The notes under the pieces: model-generated
The model's database searches: none
What the model was told of the DNA's origin: nothing
Seen by the model: only the letters and a program-made list of their open reading frames with translations
Position numbers and translations under genes: made by a program
Part shown: piece by piece, positions 31,382 to 41,311 of the stretch
Layout: each line of letters starts with the position of its first letter
How positions within the stretch are numbered: position 1 is the stretch's first letter
DNA from: Rhodospirillales bacterium
GTDB taxonomy: Bacteria; Pseudomonadota; Alphaproteobacteria; Rhodospirillales; Shumkoniaceae
Length of the DNA stretch: 64,000 nucleotides
Assembly: GCA_018432935.1 (NCBI GenBank)
Contig: JAHDSF010000043.1
Coordinates: 1-64,000 of the forward strand
Direction: 5' to 3'

Positions 31382-33687
31382 CGCCTTCCTCCTGCGGTTC
31401 GGGCCGCCGCAACGGCCCCGAGGATGCGCTCCGGGGTGGCCGGCGCGGCAAGCTGCGGCACGTGTCCGGCCGGACCCAGCGAGGCGACCGCATCGCGCAG
31501 CGCCAGCCACACCGAGATCGCCAGCATGAACGGCGGCTCGCCGACCGCCTTGGAGCGGAACACCGTCGCCTCCTCGTTGGGAAGCGTCAGCAGCTCGACC
31601 CTGAAATCCGGTGGAACGTCCCGGCCGGTCGGAATCTTGTAGGTGGACGGCCCGTGGGTGAGGAGGCGTCCCTCGCCGTCCCAGACCAGCTCCTCCATCG
31701 TCAGCCAGCCGAGCCCCTGCACGAAAGCGCCTTCCACCTGGCCCCGGTCGATCGCGGGGTTCAGCGAGCTGCCGACGTCGTGAAGAAGATCGCTGCGCAG
31801 CGGCCGCCATTCGCCGGTCAGGGTGTCGATCGCCACTTCGGATACCGCCACCCCGTGGGCGAAGTAGAAGAAGGGGTGGCCGCGCATGGCGGCAAGGTCG
31901 AAATCGATCCTCGGCGTGCGGTAGTACCCGGTGGCGGACAGCGACACCCGTGCCCGGTACGCCTCCTGCACGATCTCGGCGAACGGCAGCGCATGGTTGC
32001 CGGCGCGCACCATGCCGTCGGCGAACGCCACCTCGGAGGCGGCGACGCCGAACCGCGCCGCGGCCACCTCGGCCAGCCGGCCCTTGATCGTCTCGGCGGC
32101 CTGCAGCGCCGCCATCCCGTTGAGATCGGAGCCGGACGAGGCGGCGGTGGCCGAGGTATTCGGCACCTTGTCGGTGGTGGTGGCGGTGATCTTCACGGCC
32201 TCCAGCGGCACCGAGAACGCCTCGGCCACCACCTGCGCCACCTTGACCAGCAGCCCCTGCCCCATCTCGGTGCCGCCGTGGTTGAGGCGGATCGACCCGT
32301 CCGTGTAGACGTGCACCAGGGCACCCGCCTGGTTCAGCTCGATCTTGTTGAACGAGATGCCGAATTTGACCGGTGACAGCGCCAGCCCCTTGCGGATCAC
32401 CGGGCTGCCTGCGTTGAAAGCATCGACCGCCTTGCGCCGCGTCGAATACTCCGACGAGGCGAGGATGCGTTCGACCATCGACGGCAGGCGGAAGTGCTCG
32501 ATCCTCTGGTGGTAGGGCGTGACGTCGCAGCCCGACTCGCGTGCGTAGAAGTTGAGGCGCCGGATCGCGACCGGATCGCGGCCGAGGGTGCGGGCGATCT
32601 GGTCCATCATCGTCTCGGCCGCCATCATGCCCTGCGGCCCGCCGAAGCCGCGGAACGCGGTGTTCGACTGGGTATTGGTCTTGCATGCCAGCCCGCGCAG
32701 CCGGGCATGGGGGTAGAAGTAGGCGTTGTCGGCGTGGCTGAGGGCGCGCGAGATCACCGCCGCCGAAAGGTCCGCCGACCATCCGCAGCGCGCCGCCAGG
32801 TCCATCGTCACGGCGCGGATCCGCCCCTCCCCGTCGAGGCCGACCTGCCAGCGCAGCAGGAAGTCGTGGCGCTTGCCGGTCACCGTCATGTCGGTGTCGC
32901 GGTCGAGCCGCAGCTTGACCGGGCGTGCGGTCTTGCGCGCCAGCACCGCGGCGATGCCGGCGACCAGCGTCGCCTGGCTCTCCTTGCCGCCGAACCCGCC
33001 GCCCATGCGCCGCACCTCGACGGCAACCGCGTGCTGGGGAATCCCCAGCAACCGGGCCACCATGTGCTGCACCTCGGTCGGATGCTGGGTGCCCGACAGC
33101 ACCAGCATGTCGCCGTCCTCCTGCGGGACCGCCAGCGCGCACTGGGTTTCGAGATAGAAATGCTCCTGGCCGCCGACCATCAGCTCGCCGTCGAGACGGA
33201 CGGCGGCTTTCGCCAACTCCGCATCCGGCTCGCCACGCAGCATCTCGACCGGGTCCAGCACCCAGCGCTTCTTCTCGTAGGCCTCCCGCAGGTCGAGCAG
33301 CGCCGGCAGCGGTGTCGCCTCCAGGCGCACCAGCGACGCCGCCTCGCGCGCCTGGGCGGGGCTGGCCGCCGCGACCGCCGCCACCGGATGGCCGACGTAC
33401 TCCGCCACCTCGGGCGGCAGCAGCGGCTCGCTTGAGAATGCGGGTGCTATGTCGTTGACGCCGGGAATGTCGGCGGCGGTGACGATCGCCGCCACCCCCG
33501 GCACGGCCAGCGCGGCCGCGGCATCGATCGCGGTCAGCCTGGCGTGCGGCCACGGGCTGGTGACGAGGTGGGCGTGCAGGCAGCCTTTCGGCTCCGGCAT
33601 GTCATCGAGGTAGACGGCCTCGCCGGTGACGTGTTTGCGGGCGCTGTCGTGGGCGACCGCAGCATGGACTCCCCCCGGCGGGCTCAC
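31378..33687 (-). CDS. xdhB: Xanthine dehydrogenase, molybdopterin-binding subunit
   Basis: 769 residues, the usual XdhB length. Molybdenum-cofactor motifs are present: [60 protein letters not shown], and the catalytic glutamate in KAVGEPPFML near the C-terminus. With XdhA it oxidises hypoxanthine and xanthine to uric acid in the cytoplasm. Coupled on both sides by ATGA overlaps. Confidence 0.94.
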   Translation of the reverse strand: MSPPGGVHAAVAHDSARKHVTGEAVYLDDMPEPKGCLHAHLVTSPWPHARLTAIDAAAALAVPGVAAIVTAADIPGVNDIAPAFSSEPLLPPEVAEYVGHPVAAVAAASPAQAREAASLVRLEATPLPALLDLREAYEKKRWVLDPVEMLRGEPDAELAKAAVRLDGELMVGGQEHFYLETQCALAVPQEDGDMLVLSGTQHPTEVQHMVARLLGIPQHAVAVEVRRMGGGFGGKESQATLVAGIAAVLARKTARPVKLRLDRDTDMTVTGKRHDFLLRWQVGLDGEGRIRAVTMDLAARCGWSADLSAAVISRALSHADNAYFYPHARLRGLACKTNTQSNTAFRGFGGPQGMMAAETMMDQIARTLGRDPVAIRRLNFYARESGCDVTPYHQRIEHFRLPSMVERILASSEYSTRRKAVDAFNAGSPVIRKGLALSPVKFGISFNKIELNQAGALVHVYTDGSIRLNHGGTEMGQGLLVKVAQVVAEAFSVPLEAVKITATTTDKVPNTSATAASSGSDLNGMAALQAAETIKGRLAEVAAARFGVAASEVAFADGMVRAGNHALPFAEIVQEAYRARVSLSATGYYRTPRIDFDLAAMRGHPFFYFAHGVAVSEVAIDTLTGEWRPLRSDLLHDVGSSLNPAIDRGQVEGAFVQGLGWLTMEELVWDGEGRLLTHGPSTYKIPTGRDVPPDFRVELLTLPNEEATVFRSKAVGEPPFMLAISVWLALRDAVASLGPAGHVPQLAAPATPERILGAVAAARTAGGRR

Positions 33688-35126
33688 GGCGCACCTTCCA
33701 GGGCGTCAAGCGTGGCCGCGACGCCCGCCGGCCCCGCCGTGTCCCACCACAGGCGCTCCAGCAGGTTGCCGCACACGGTCGCCCGGTACCCTGCGCTGCC
33801 GCGGACGTCGCTGATCGGGCGCACCGCGCGCCGGGCCGCTTCGCCGGCGGCGCGCGCCGTCTCCAGGCTCCACAGCCTGCCGGTGAGCGCGACCTCGACC
33901 TCCGGCGTCCGCAGCGGCCGTTCGGCGATGCCGCCGAACGCCACCCGCGCCCTGGTTACCCGGCCGTCCTCGACCGACAGCGCGAAGGCTGCCGAAACGG
34001 CGGCGATATCCTGGTCGATGCGCCTGGCCACCTTGTAGGCGCGCACCAGCGTCGCCGCGCCCGGCGCCGGAATGCGGACGGAGACGACGACCTCGCCCGG
34101 CCGCAGCACGGTCTTTCGGTAGCCGGTGACGAAGTCCTCGACCGCCACCGTCCGGCGGCCTTCGCGCGAAGCCAGTTCGACCGACGCGCCGAGGGCGATC
34201 AGCGGCGGCAACGTGTCGCCGATCGGCGAGGCGTTGGCGAGGTTGCCGCCGATGGTGCCGACGGCGCGGATCTGGGCGGCGCCGATGCGCCGCACCAGGG
34301 CGCCGACGCTCGGCGCCAGCGCCGAGATCGCCTCCAGCGCGTCGGCATAGGGGACGGCGGCGCCGATCACGGTATCGCGGCCCTCGCGGCCGACGGCAGC
34401 AAGCTCGCCGACGCGCGCCAGCGAGACGACGCAGCGCGGCTCCTCGTGCCGCTTGGTGATGCGCAGGCCGAGATCGGTGCCGCCCGCCAGCACCCAGGCC
34501 TCGGGCTCCTCCGCCAGCACGGCCAGCGCAGCATCGAGGTCGCGCGGCGCGACGAAGCGGCCGCCGCCGGCGCGGTAGTCGAGAGGCTGGGCACAGTCGC
34601 GCTCCAGGGTGGCGGCGATCTCCGCCTCTTCGACCGCAGGCGCTATCACCGGCAGGGCGCGCGCCGCCTCCAGGATCGGGCGGTAGCCGGTGCAGCGGCA
34701 AAGGTTGCCGGCAATCGCGTCGAGGATGGTTTCGTCATCCCGCTCCGGCCGTCGCGCCAGCGCCGCCAGGGCGATCGCGAAGCCGGGCGAGCAGAAGCCG
34801 CACTGGGTGCCGTGGGTGTCGGCCAGCAGGCGTTGCGCCGGGTGCAGGCTGCCGTCCCCGCGCGCCAGCCCCTCGGCGGTGACGACCGCGCGGCCGTCCA
34901 CCTGCGGCAGCATGAGGATGCACGCGTTCACCGCCCGCCAGTCGAGCCTGGCCCGCCGCGGCGTACCGATCAGCACCGAGCAGGCGCCGCAGTCGCCCTC
35001 GGCGCAGCCTTCCTTGACCGCCGTCAGCCCCTGGCCGCGCAGCCACTCCAGCAGCGTCGTATGCGGAGGGAGTCCGCTCAGGCGGCAGGGCCGGCCGTTC
35101 AGGAAGAACCGGATCTCGGGGCGCAT
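33684..35126 (-). CDS. xdhA: Xanthine dehydrogenase, FeS/FAD subunit
   Basis: 480 residues: an N-terminal plant-type [2Fe-2S] domain (KEGCAEGDCGACSVLIG), a second helical [2Fe-2S] domain (CGFCSPGFAIAL and NLCRCTGY), then an FAD-binding domain (VLAGGTDLGLRITKRHEEP; TIGGNLANASPIGDTLPPLI) and a CO dehydrogenase flavoprotein C-terminal domain. It carries electrons from XdhB to NAD. First gene of xdhABC. The start ATG 35126 faces a 263-base repeat-bearing gap and no clear promoter is seen. Confidence 0.94.
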   Translation of the reverse strand: MRPEIRFFLNGRPCRLSGLPPHTTLLEWLRGQGLTAVKEGCAEGDCGACSVLIGTPRRARLDWRAVNACILMLPQVDGRAVVTAEGLARGDGSLHPAQRLLADTHGTQCGFCSPGFAIALAALARRPERDDETILDAIAGNLCRCTGYRPILEAARALPVIAPAVEEAEIAATLERDCAQPLDYRAGGGRFVAPRDLDAALAVLAEEPEAWVLAGGTDLGLRITKRHEEPRCVVSLARVGELAAVGREGRDTVIGAAVPYADALEAISALAPSVGALVRRIGAAQIRAVGTIGGNLANASPIGDTLPPLIALGASVELASREGRRTVAVEDFVTGYRKTVLRPGEVVVSVRIPAPGAATLVRAYKVARRIDQDIAAVSAAFALSVEDGRVTRARVAFGGIAERPLRTPEVEVALTGRLWSLETARAAGEAARRAVRPISDVRGSAGYRATVCGNLLERLWWDTAGPAGVAATLDALEGAP

Positions 35127-35160
35127 CGGAGCACTGCGATTGCGAATGTCGGTTTTATTT

Positions 35161-35190
35161 GATCACAGATGGACACGGATGAACACGGGG
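35161..35190. repeat. Single arm related to the GxxExxY-element repeat
   Basis: The stretch CAGATGGACACGGATGAACA followed by CGG matches part of the inverted-repeat arms at 50141-50193 and 50572-50625 (10-base units of the form ACACGGATGR). Only one short arm is present and no gene is enclosed. It may be a relic of the same element. Confidence 0.5.
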
Positions 35191-35209
35191 TAATCCAGAG
35201 CCGTCATTG

Positions 35210-35312
35210 TCATTCCCGCGAAGGCTGGAATCCAGACTGGAGAGCCATGAACTGCAAACCAGCTTGTCCGGAACCGGCCGCCATTTCTGGATTCCCGCCT
35301 TCGCGGGAATGA
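35210..35312. repeat. REP/MITE-like palindromic repeat, copy 1
   Basis: A left arm (35210-35236, starting TCATTCCCGCGAAGG) and right arm (35286-35312, ending CGCGGGAATGA) are inverted copies with one mismatch in 27 bases, around 49 bases of spacer. Each arm is itself a small hairpin (ATTCCCGC/GCGGGAAT). Related arms occur at 41175-41280 and 46636-46664. Together with the single arm above, this accounts for most of the 263-base gap between xdhA and tex; no gene is seen in it. Confidence 0.75.
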
Positions 35313-35389
35313 CGACTAGTGTACGAGGTCTGCGGCTGGTTCTCGCTCCTCAGCGATGATCCAATGGACATGAAGCCGCCCGCGGGACG

Positions 35390-37696
35390 TCATTTCCTCT
35401 TCATCGCTTCCCGCAGCGCCGCAGCGAGGGCGCCCTCGGACTGGGCGGGAGGCTTGGGCGACGGGGAATGGCGGGGCGCCGGGCGCGAGGCGGAGGGCTG
35501 CTGCCGCTCGCGCTGCGGCCGGGTGCCGTCGTCGCTGCGCATCGATAGCGCGATCCGCTTGCGCTTGACGTCGACCTCGATCACCCGGACGTGGACGACG
35601 TCGCCCGCCTTGACCACCTCGCGCGGGTCCTTGACGAAGCGGTCGGCGAGCTGGGAGACGTGGACCAGCCCGTCCTGGTGGACGCCGATGTCGACGAAGG
35701 CGCCGAAGTTGGCGACGTTGGTGACCGTTCCCTCAAGCCGCATGCCGGGGACCAGGTCCTTGATCTCCTCCACCCCTTCCTTGAAGGCGGCGGTCTTGAA
35801 CTCGGGGCGCGGGTCGCGGCCGGGTTTTTCCAGTTCGGCCAGGATGTCCTTGACCGTCGGCAAGCCGAAGCGGTCGTCGACGAATACCGCCGGGTCGAGG
35901 CTGCGCAGGGCGCGGCTGTCGCCCATCAGCGCGCGCAGGTCGCGGCCGCAGGCGGCGACGATGCGCTGGGCCAGCCCGTAGGCCTCGGGGTGCACCGCCG
36001 AGGCGTCGAGCGGCTCCTCGCCGTTCGGGATGCGCAGGAAGCCGGCACACAGCTCGAACGTCCGCGGACCCAGCCTGGCCACCTTGAGGAGCTGCTTTCG
36101 GGTGCGGAACGGTCCTTCGGCGTCGCGGTGGGCGATGATCGCCTCGGCCAGCGAGGCGCCCAGCCCCGACACGCGGGCGAGCAGCGACGCCGAGGCGGTG
36201 TTGAGATCGACGCCGACCGCGTTCACCGCATCCTCCACCACCGCGTCGAGCGCGCGGGCGAGGCGGCCCTGGTCGACGTCGTGCTGGTACTGGCCGACGC
36301 CGATCGACTTGGGGTCGATCTTGACCAGCTCGGCCAACGGGTCCTGGAGGCGCCGGGCGATCGAAACCGCGCCACGCAGCGAGACGTCGAGGCCGGGCAG
36401 CTCGGCCGAGGCCGCCGCCGAGGCGGAGTAGACCGAGGCCCCCGCCTCGCTCACCACCACCTTGATCGGTTTCGGCGCCGGCATGGCGGCGATGATCTCC
36501 GAAGCGAGCCGGTCGGTCTCGCGGCTGGCGGTGCCGTTGCCGATCGCCACCAGCTCGACCCTGTGCTTGCGGATCAGGTGGGCGAGCTCGGCCATCGCGC
36601 CTTGGACGTCGTTCCTGGGCTGGAACGGGTAGACGGTGGCGGTGTCCAGCACCTTGCCGGTGCCGTCCACGACCGCGACCTTGACCCCGGTCCGGATGCC
36701 GGGGTCGAGCCCCATGGTGGCGCGCGAGCCGGCCGGCGCCGCCAGCAGCAGGTCCTTGAGGTTGCGGGCGAAGACGTGGATCGCCTCTTCCTCGGCCCGC
36801 TCGCGCAGCTCGGTCATCAGATCGAGCGAGAGATGCAGCGAGATCTTCACCCGCCACGCCCAGCGCGCCACCTCCAGCAGCCACGTGTCCGCCGCCTTGC
36901 CGGGAATGGCGATGCGATAGGCGTTGGCGATCATCCGCTCCACCGGCTTCACGGGCGAGGCGTCCTCGGCATCGACCTCGATGTCGACGGAAAGAAAGCC
37001 CTCGTTGCGCCCGCGCAGCATGGCCAGCGCGCGGTGACTGGGCGCCTTCGCCCACGGCTCGGCGTGATCGAAGTAGTCGGAGAACTTCGCCCCTTCTTCC
37101 GCCTTGCCTTCGACAACCCTGGCGCGCAGCACGGCCTTCCCCTTGAGGTAGCCGCGCAAGGACCCGACCAGGTCGGCGTTCTCGGCGAAGGTCTCGGCCA
37201 GGATGTCGCGCGCGCCTTCGAGCGCCGCCTTGGCGTCCGGCACCTGATCGGTGACGAAGCCAGCCGCCAGCTCGGCCGGGACTACGGAACGGTCGGCGAG
37301 GATCGCCTCGGCGAGCGGCCCCAAGCCGCGCTCGCGGGCGATCTCGGCCTTGGTGCGGCGCTTCGGGCGATAGGGCAGGTACAGGTCTTCCAGCTCCGCC
37401 TTGGTGACGGCGGCTGCGATCTTCCCTTCCAGCTCGTCGGTCAGCTTGCCCTGCTCGCGGATCGAGTCCAGCACCGTGGCGCGCCGCGCCTCCAGCTCGC
37501 GCAGATAGGCGAGCCGCTCCTCCAGCGTCCGAAGCTGGGTGTCGTCGAGCCCGCCCGTCGCCTCCTTCCGGTAGCGGGCAATGAACGGCACCGTCGCGCC
37601 CTCGTCCAGAAGCGCGACCGCCGCGCCCACCTGGGCCGGCTTGCAGGCGATCTCGGCGGCGATGGTGGCGGCGATGCGGTCGGCGGCGGCAGTCAT
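35390..37696 (-). CDS. tex: Tex-family RNA-binding transcription accessory protein
   Basis: 768 residues, the normal Tex length. Order: N-terminal helical Tex_N domain ([20 protein letters not shown]), YqgF-like RNase H fold ([20 protein letters not shown]), helix-hairpin-helix region ([20 protein letters not shown]), and a C-terminal S1 RNA-binding domain ([20 protein letters not shown]) with a basic, proline-rich tail. Tex binds nucleic acid and influences transcription and stress tolerance. ATG 37696 has GAGGT upstream. Stands alone. Confidence 0.95.
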   Translation of the reverse strand: MTAAADRIAATIAAEIACKPAQVGAAVALLDEGATVPFIARYRKEATGGLDDTQLRTLEERLAYLRELEARRATVLDSIREQGKLTDELEGKIAAAVTKAELEDLYLPYRPKRRTKAEIARERGLGPLAEAILADRSVVPAELAAGFVTDQVPDAKAALEGARDILAETFAENADLVGSLRGYLKGKAVLRARVVEGKAEEGAKFSDYFDHAEPWAKAPSHRALAMLRGRNEGFLSVDIEVDAEDASPVKPVERMIANAYRIAIPGKAADTWLLEVARWAWRVKISLHLSLDLMTELRERAEEEAIHVFARNLKDLLLAAPAGSRATMGLDPGIRTGVKVAVVDGTGKVLDTATVYPFQPRNDVQGAMAELAHLIRKHRVELVAIGNGTASRETDRLASEIIAAMPAPKPIKVVVSEAGASVYSASAAASAELPGLDVSLRGAVSIARRLQDPLAELVKIDPKSIGVGQYQHDVDQGRLARALDAVVEDAVNAVGVDLNTASASLLARVSGLGASLAEAIIAHRDAEGPFRTRKQLLKVARLGPRTFELCAGFLRIPNGEEPLDASAVHPEAYGLAQRIVAACGRDLRALMGDSRALRSLDPAVFVDDRFGLPTVKDILAELEKPGRDPRPEFKTAAFKEGVEEIKDLVPGMRLEGTVTNVANFGAFVDIGVHQDGLVHVSQLADRFVKDPREVVKAGDVVHVRVIEVDVKRKRIALSMRSDDGTRPQRERQQPSASRPAPRHSPSPKPPAQSEGALAAALREAMKRK

Positions 37697-38085
37697 TCAG
37701 GACCTCGTGGCAGGTTTCGCGGCGGCGACGATAGGACAACGGGACCCGCATGCCAACGCCTTGACATCCGTCGGGGCGGAGAGCGGCGCGGTTTCGACTC
37801 GCCGGTATCGGAATCCCTCCTGCCCTGGCGAAGAGGGCTGCTTCGAGGGCGGTCGAATTTTGGGCAAGCACTTGCGAATCGATCGCGATATCCTCATTCG
37901 CCTCTTGGCAGGCCGCAGGCCGCCGACCGCCCAATAATTGGTCCGCCTGCTCGGAGATTGGGCTGGACGAATTGATTTGACTAAGGAATCGGCCTCCGCC
38001 TGTAATCGCACAACCTTCGCTGGCGGGGAGGCGCGGTTTGGCGGAGGTCGGACTGTAAAGGTCACGTTAGGACAAGGAGGGCCCC
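37697..38085. other. 389-base non-coding region between tex and the potD-like gene
   Basis: No gene seen. It holds a good sigma-70-like promoter (37977-38006), a palindrome GCAAGCACTTGC (37864-37875) and dyad arms GCGAAT/ATTCGC (37874-37879, 37896-37901) about 100 bases before the promoter. AT-rich patches stand out against the GC-rich surroundings, as expected of a regulated promoter region shared by two divergent genes. Confidence 0.6.
37977..38006 (+). promoter_or_regulatory. Sigma-70-like promoter of the potD-like operon
   Basis: TTGACT (37977-37982), an 18-base spacer and TGTAAT (38001-38006) match consensus in five of six bases each. Transcription would begin near 38013, about 70 bases before the potD-like ATG at 38086, which has AAGGAGG just upstream. 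Confidence 0.6.
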
Positions 38086-39180
38086 ATGGCCGATTTCGGG
38101 ACGTCACTGGATCGCCGCAGATTCCTCAAGTTGTGCGCAGCCGCTTCGGCGGTTACCGCGCTGCCCCTCGCAACCCGGCCGGCGCAGGCCAAGGCCAGCG
38201 CGGTTTACTGGCTGACGTGGGAGAACCTCGCCAAGGCGGAATACCTGGCGCCGTACCTGGCGGCAGGCGGGGTGCCGATCACCAAGGGCTTCATCGGCAG
38301 CGACGACGAGCAGTTCGCCAAGCTGCGGGCCGGCGGCGGCTCGGAGTGGGACCTGATCACGCCGGGCATCGACAAGGCCGAGCTGTACATCGCCTCCAAC
38401 CTGCTGCAGCCGCTAGACCTTTCAAAGATCCCGAACGCCGCGCACCTCTATGCGCCGTTCAAGACCTCGCCGCTCGGCAAGAAGGATGGCAAGACCTACA
38501 ACATCCCCTTCTACTGGGGCATCAATCCGATCGTCTATCGCGCCGACCTGATGGACAAGGAGCCCGATTGGTCGACCCTGTTCGAGGGAGAGAAGTACAA
38601 GGGCCGGCTGGCGATGCGCGACTACGCGCTGGAGGGCATCGTGATCTCCGCCCTCTACGTCGGCATCCCCCGCGACAAGCTGTTCAAGATGGGTGCCAAG
38701 GAGCTGGCCGAGTGCAAGAAGGCCCTGCTCGCCCAGAAGAAGCTGCTGCGCACCTACTGGAACTCGATCGGCGACCTCACCAACCTGTTCGCCTCGGGCG
38801 AGGTCGTGTGCGCGTTCTCGTGGGTGCCGCCGTACTACGACCTCAAGGCCCGCGGCCTCAACATGGGGATGGCCAAGCCGAAGCAGGGCGTCATCGGCTG
38901 GTGCGATTCGCTCGCCATCCCGGCGCAGTCGAAGCCGGAGGGCGTCGAGGCTGCGCACGCGCTGATCAACTACCTGCTCGGGCCCGAATACGGTAAGCTG
39001 CTGGCCGTCGGTGGCCCCTACGCCCAGAGCACCGACATCGCGCGCTCCTCGCTCACCGACGAGCAGCAGGAACGCATCTTCGTCAAGGACCTGGGCGTCA
39101 TGGACTCCTTCGTCTGGAAGGAGAATCCCGCAAACTACGGCGACTGGGTGCGCTTGTGGAACGAAGTGAAAGCGAGCTGA
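38086..39180 (+). CDS. ABC substrate-binding protein, spermidine/putrescine type
   Basis: 364 residues. The N-terminus LDRRRFLKLCAAASAVTALP is a twin-arginine-type signal, so it may be exported folded. The mature part resembles PotD/PotF (YWLTWENLAKAEYLAPYLAA; YNIPFYWGINPIVYRADLMD; GWCDSLAIPAQSKPEGVEAA). It binds a cationic or nitrogenous ligand in the periplasm for the PotABC-like proteins encoded next. Near hydA, a nucleobase-derived or amine ligand is possible; the ligand is not readable. The last 25 bases overlap the ATPase gene. Confidence 0.88.
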   Translation: MADFGTSLDRRRFLKLCAAASAVTALPLATRPAQAKASAVYWLTWENLAKAEYLAPYLAAGGVPITKGFIGSDDEQFAKLRAGGGSEWDLITPGIDKAELYIASNLLQPLDLSKIPNAAHLYAPFKTSPLGKKDGKTYNIPFYWGINPIVYRADLMDKEPDWSTLFEGEKYKGRLAMRDYALEGIVISALYVGIPRDKLFKMGAKELAECKKALLAQKKLLRTYWNSIGDLTNLFASGEVVCAFSWVPPYYDLKARGLNMGMAKPKQGVIGWCDSLAIPAQSKPEGVEAAHALINYLLGPEYGKLLAVGGPYAQSTDIARSSLTDEQQERIFVKDLGVMDSFVWKENPANYGDWVRLWNEVKAS

Positions 39181-40259
39181 GCGGAGACGCCGGTGATGAG
39201 GGGGCGCAAAGCCCCCTCCTCGTCGCCCGCAACCTGACCAAGGACTACGGGCCCGTGCGGGCGGTCAGAAGCGTCGACTTCACCCTCCGCCACGACAGCT
39301 TTGTCACCATCCTCGGGCCCTCCGGGTGCGGCAAGACCTCGATCCTGCGCATGATCGGAGGCTTCGAGGCGGTGAGCGGCGGCGAACTCACGCTCGACGG
39401 CGTCGACATCACCGCGGTGCCGGCCAACCGGCGCCCCGTCAACACGGTGTTCCAGCAGTACGCGCTGTTCCCGCATCTCAGCGTGCGCGACAATGTCGCC
39501 TTCGGGCTCCGGATGAAGGGCCGCACCGCCGAGATGGCAAAACGGGTCGACGAGGCGCTCGCCATCGTCCGCATGGAGGCGATGGCGGACCGCTTCCCCG
39601 CCCAGCTTTCCGGCGGCCAGCAGCAGCGGGTCGCGCTGGCCCGCGCGTTCGTCAACCAGCCCCGCCTGCTGCTCCTCGACGAGCCCCTCTCGGCGCTCGA
39701 CCGCAAGATGCGCAAGCACATGCAGATCGAGCTCAAGGAGCTGCGCCAGCGTCTCGGCATGACGTTCTTCTACGTCACCCACGACCAGGACGAGGCGTTC
39801 GCGCTGTCGGACTGGATGATCGTCATGAACCATGGCGTCATCGAGCAGCAGGGCGCGCCGCAGGACATCTACCGTCGCCCCGCCAACGCCTATGTCGCCG
39901 ATTTCATCGGCGGCGCCAACCTGGTGCCGGTCACGGTGATGGCCAAGCGCGACGGCGTGGCCGGCGCCGACACCCCGATGGGTCGCATCGAATGCCCCTG
40001 CGCGGCAGGGGTGGCCGCCGGAAGTACCGCCTTCCTGTGCCTGCGGGCGGAGCATCTGGTGCTGTCGCCAGCCGCGACGGCGCGGGCCTTCGACGGCGTC
40101 GTCACCCATGTCATCTTCCAGGGCGACAGCAAGATCGTCGAGGTCGAGGGCGCCGGCCGCAGGCTGACTCTCACCGCCGCGGGCACCGACGGAGTCGAGC
40201 CCGGCAGCGCGGTCAGGGTCGGCTTCGACGACGCCCACGCCTGGATCGTGGCCGGCTGA
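39156..40259 (+). CDS. ABC transporter ATPase, PotA type
   Basis: 367 residues. Walker A GPSGCGKTS, Q-loop VFQQYALFPHL, signature LSGGQQQRVALARAF, Walker B LLLLDEPLSALD, H-loop YVTHDQDEAF, and a C-terminal TOBE domain. It starts at GTG 39156 inside the end of the binding-protein gene; no later in-frame ATG or GTG lies before the conserved sequence, so the overlap is probably real. Energises the PotBC-like permeases. Confidence 0.9.
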   Translation: MERSESELSGDAGDEGAQSPLLVARNLTKDYGPVRAVRSVDFTLRHDSFVTILGPSGCGKTSILRMIGGFEAVSGGELTLDGVDITAVPANRRPVNTVFQQYALFPHLSVRDNVAFGLRMKGRTAEMAKRVDEALAIVRMEAMADRFPAQLSGGQQQRVALARAFVNQPRLLLLDEPLSALDRKMRKHMQIELKELRQRLGMTFFYVTHDQDEAFALSDWMIVMNHGVIEQQGAPQDIYRRPANAYVADFIGGANLVPVTVMAKRDGVAGADTPMGRIECPCAAGVAAGSTAFLCLRAEHLVLSPAATARAFDGVVTHVIFQGDSKIVEVEGAGRRLTLTAAGTDGVEPGSAVRVGFDDAHAWIVAG

Positions 40260-41140
40260 TGGCCAGCCTGGAGGACACCCGGCGCAAGGAGTTCGCCGTC
40301 CTGGCGACGCCTGCGGTTCTGTTCGTCGGCGCGTTCTGCATCGCGCCGCTGGCGCTGCTGTTCCTCTACAGTTTCTACCGGGTCGACTTCGTCGCCATGG
40401 TTCCGGACCTCAACCTGCGGAACTACGCGACCGTAGTCACCAGCGAGACCTACCGCACGCTGATCGGCAAGGCGATGCTGCACGGCGCCCTGGTCGCCGG
40501 CTTCACCGCCGTGCTCGCCTATCCGCTCGCGTTCTTCATCGCCATGCGGGTCAAGGTCTACAAGGCGGCGCTGCTGACCGCGCTCCTGATCCCGCTCTAC
40601 ACCGGCGACCTGGTGCGCATCTTCGCCTGGCGCGTGGTGCTGGGCGCCGAGGGCATCCTCAACACCTTCCTGCTGTGGATCGGCGCCACCGAACAGCCGA
40701 TCATGGCGCTGCTGTTCAGCACCGGGGCGTCGCTTCTGGTGCTGACCTACAACTACCTGCCGTTCATGGTGCTGGCGATCTGGATCGCGCTGGAGCTGCT
40801 CGACCGCTCGCTGCTGGAGGCGGCGGCCGATCTCGGCGCCGGACGCTTCCGCACCTTCCGCCACGTGGTCCTGCCGCTGACCCTGCCGGGGGTACTGGTC
40901 GGCGCCCTGATGGTGTTTGCCCTGGTGATCGGCGACTACCTGACGCCGCAGCTGATCGGCGGCAGCTCGGGCGTGACCGTGATCAGCGCCATCCACGACC
41001 TGTTCGGCGCCGCCTTCGATTGGCCGCTGGGCGGCGCCATCGCGTGGGTGCTGATGGCGGTGCTGGTCACGCTGATCGCCGCCCTGGCGACGCTGGCCCT
41101 GCGCAGCCGGCTGGGCCGCGCGCTGCTGCGGACGAGGTGA
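40259..41140 (+). CDS. ABC transporter permease, PotB type
   Basis: 293 residues, six membrane spans, EAA loop LLEAAADLGAGRFRTFRHVV. The N-terminal TPAVLFVGAFCIAPLALLFL is typical of PotB/PotH. Its ATG shares one base with the ATPase stop (TGATG). Forms the channel with the permease at 41312, although a palindromic repeat of about 100 bases has been inserted between the two permease genes. Confidence 0.9.
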   Translation: MASLEDTRRKEFAVLATPAVLFVGAFCIAPLALLFLYSFYRVDFVAMVPDLNLRNYATVVTSETYRTLIGKAMLHGALVAGFTAVLAYPLAFFIAMRVKVYKAALLTALLIPLYTGDLVRIFAWRVVLGAEGILNTFLLWIGATEQPIMALLFSTGASLLVLTYNYLPFMVLAIWIALELLDRSLLEAAADLGAGRFRTFRHVVLPLTLPGVLVGALMVFALVIGDYLTPQLIGGSSGVTVISAIHDLFGAAFDWPLGGAIAWVLMAVLVTLIAALATLALRSRLGRALLRTR

Positions 41141-41174
41141 GGCGATGGAAGGCTTTTCCGTGCGTTCCCCTCGC

Positions 41175-41280
41175 CGTCATTCCCGCATAAGCGGGAATCC
41201 AGAACGAACGCCCGTTTCAGACCCGGAACCGTCACCGTCGCGAAACTCCGCGATGGATTCCCGCTTTCGCGCGAATGACG
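41175..41280. repeat. REP/MITE-like palindromic repeat, copy 2
   Basis: Left arm 41175-41203 (CGTCATTCCCGCATAAGCGG, then GAATCCAGA) and right arm 41255-41280 are inverted copies with about four mismatches, and match copy 1 at 35210. It sits between two genes of one operon, in the 171-base gap 41141-41311, which holds nothing else. Confidence 0.7.
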
Positions 41281-41311
41281 AGGAAGACGCAATTCCGATG
41301 GAGCCTCGTTG

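Noticed and set aside
35591-37975. Long open frame antisense to tex
   Set aside because: No recognisable domain, and Tex is intact on the minus strand.
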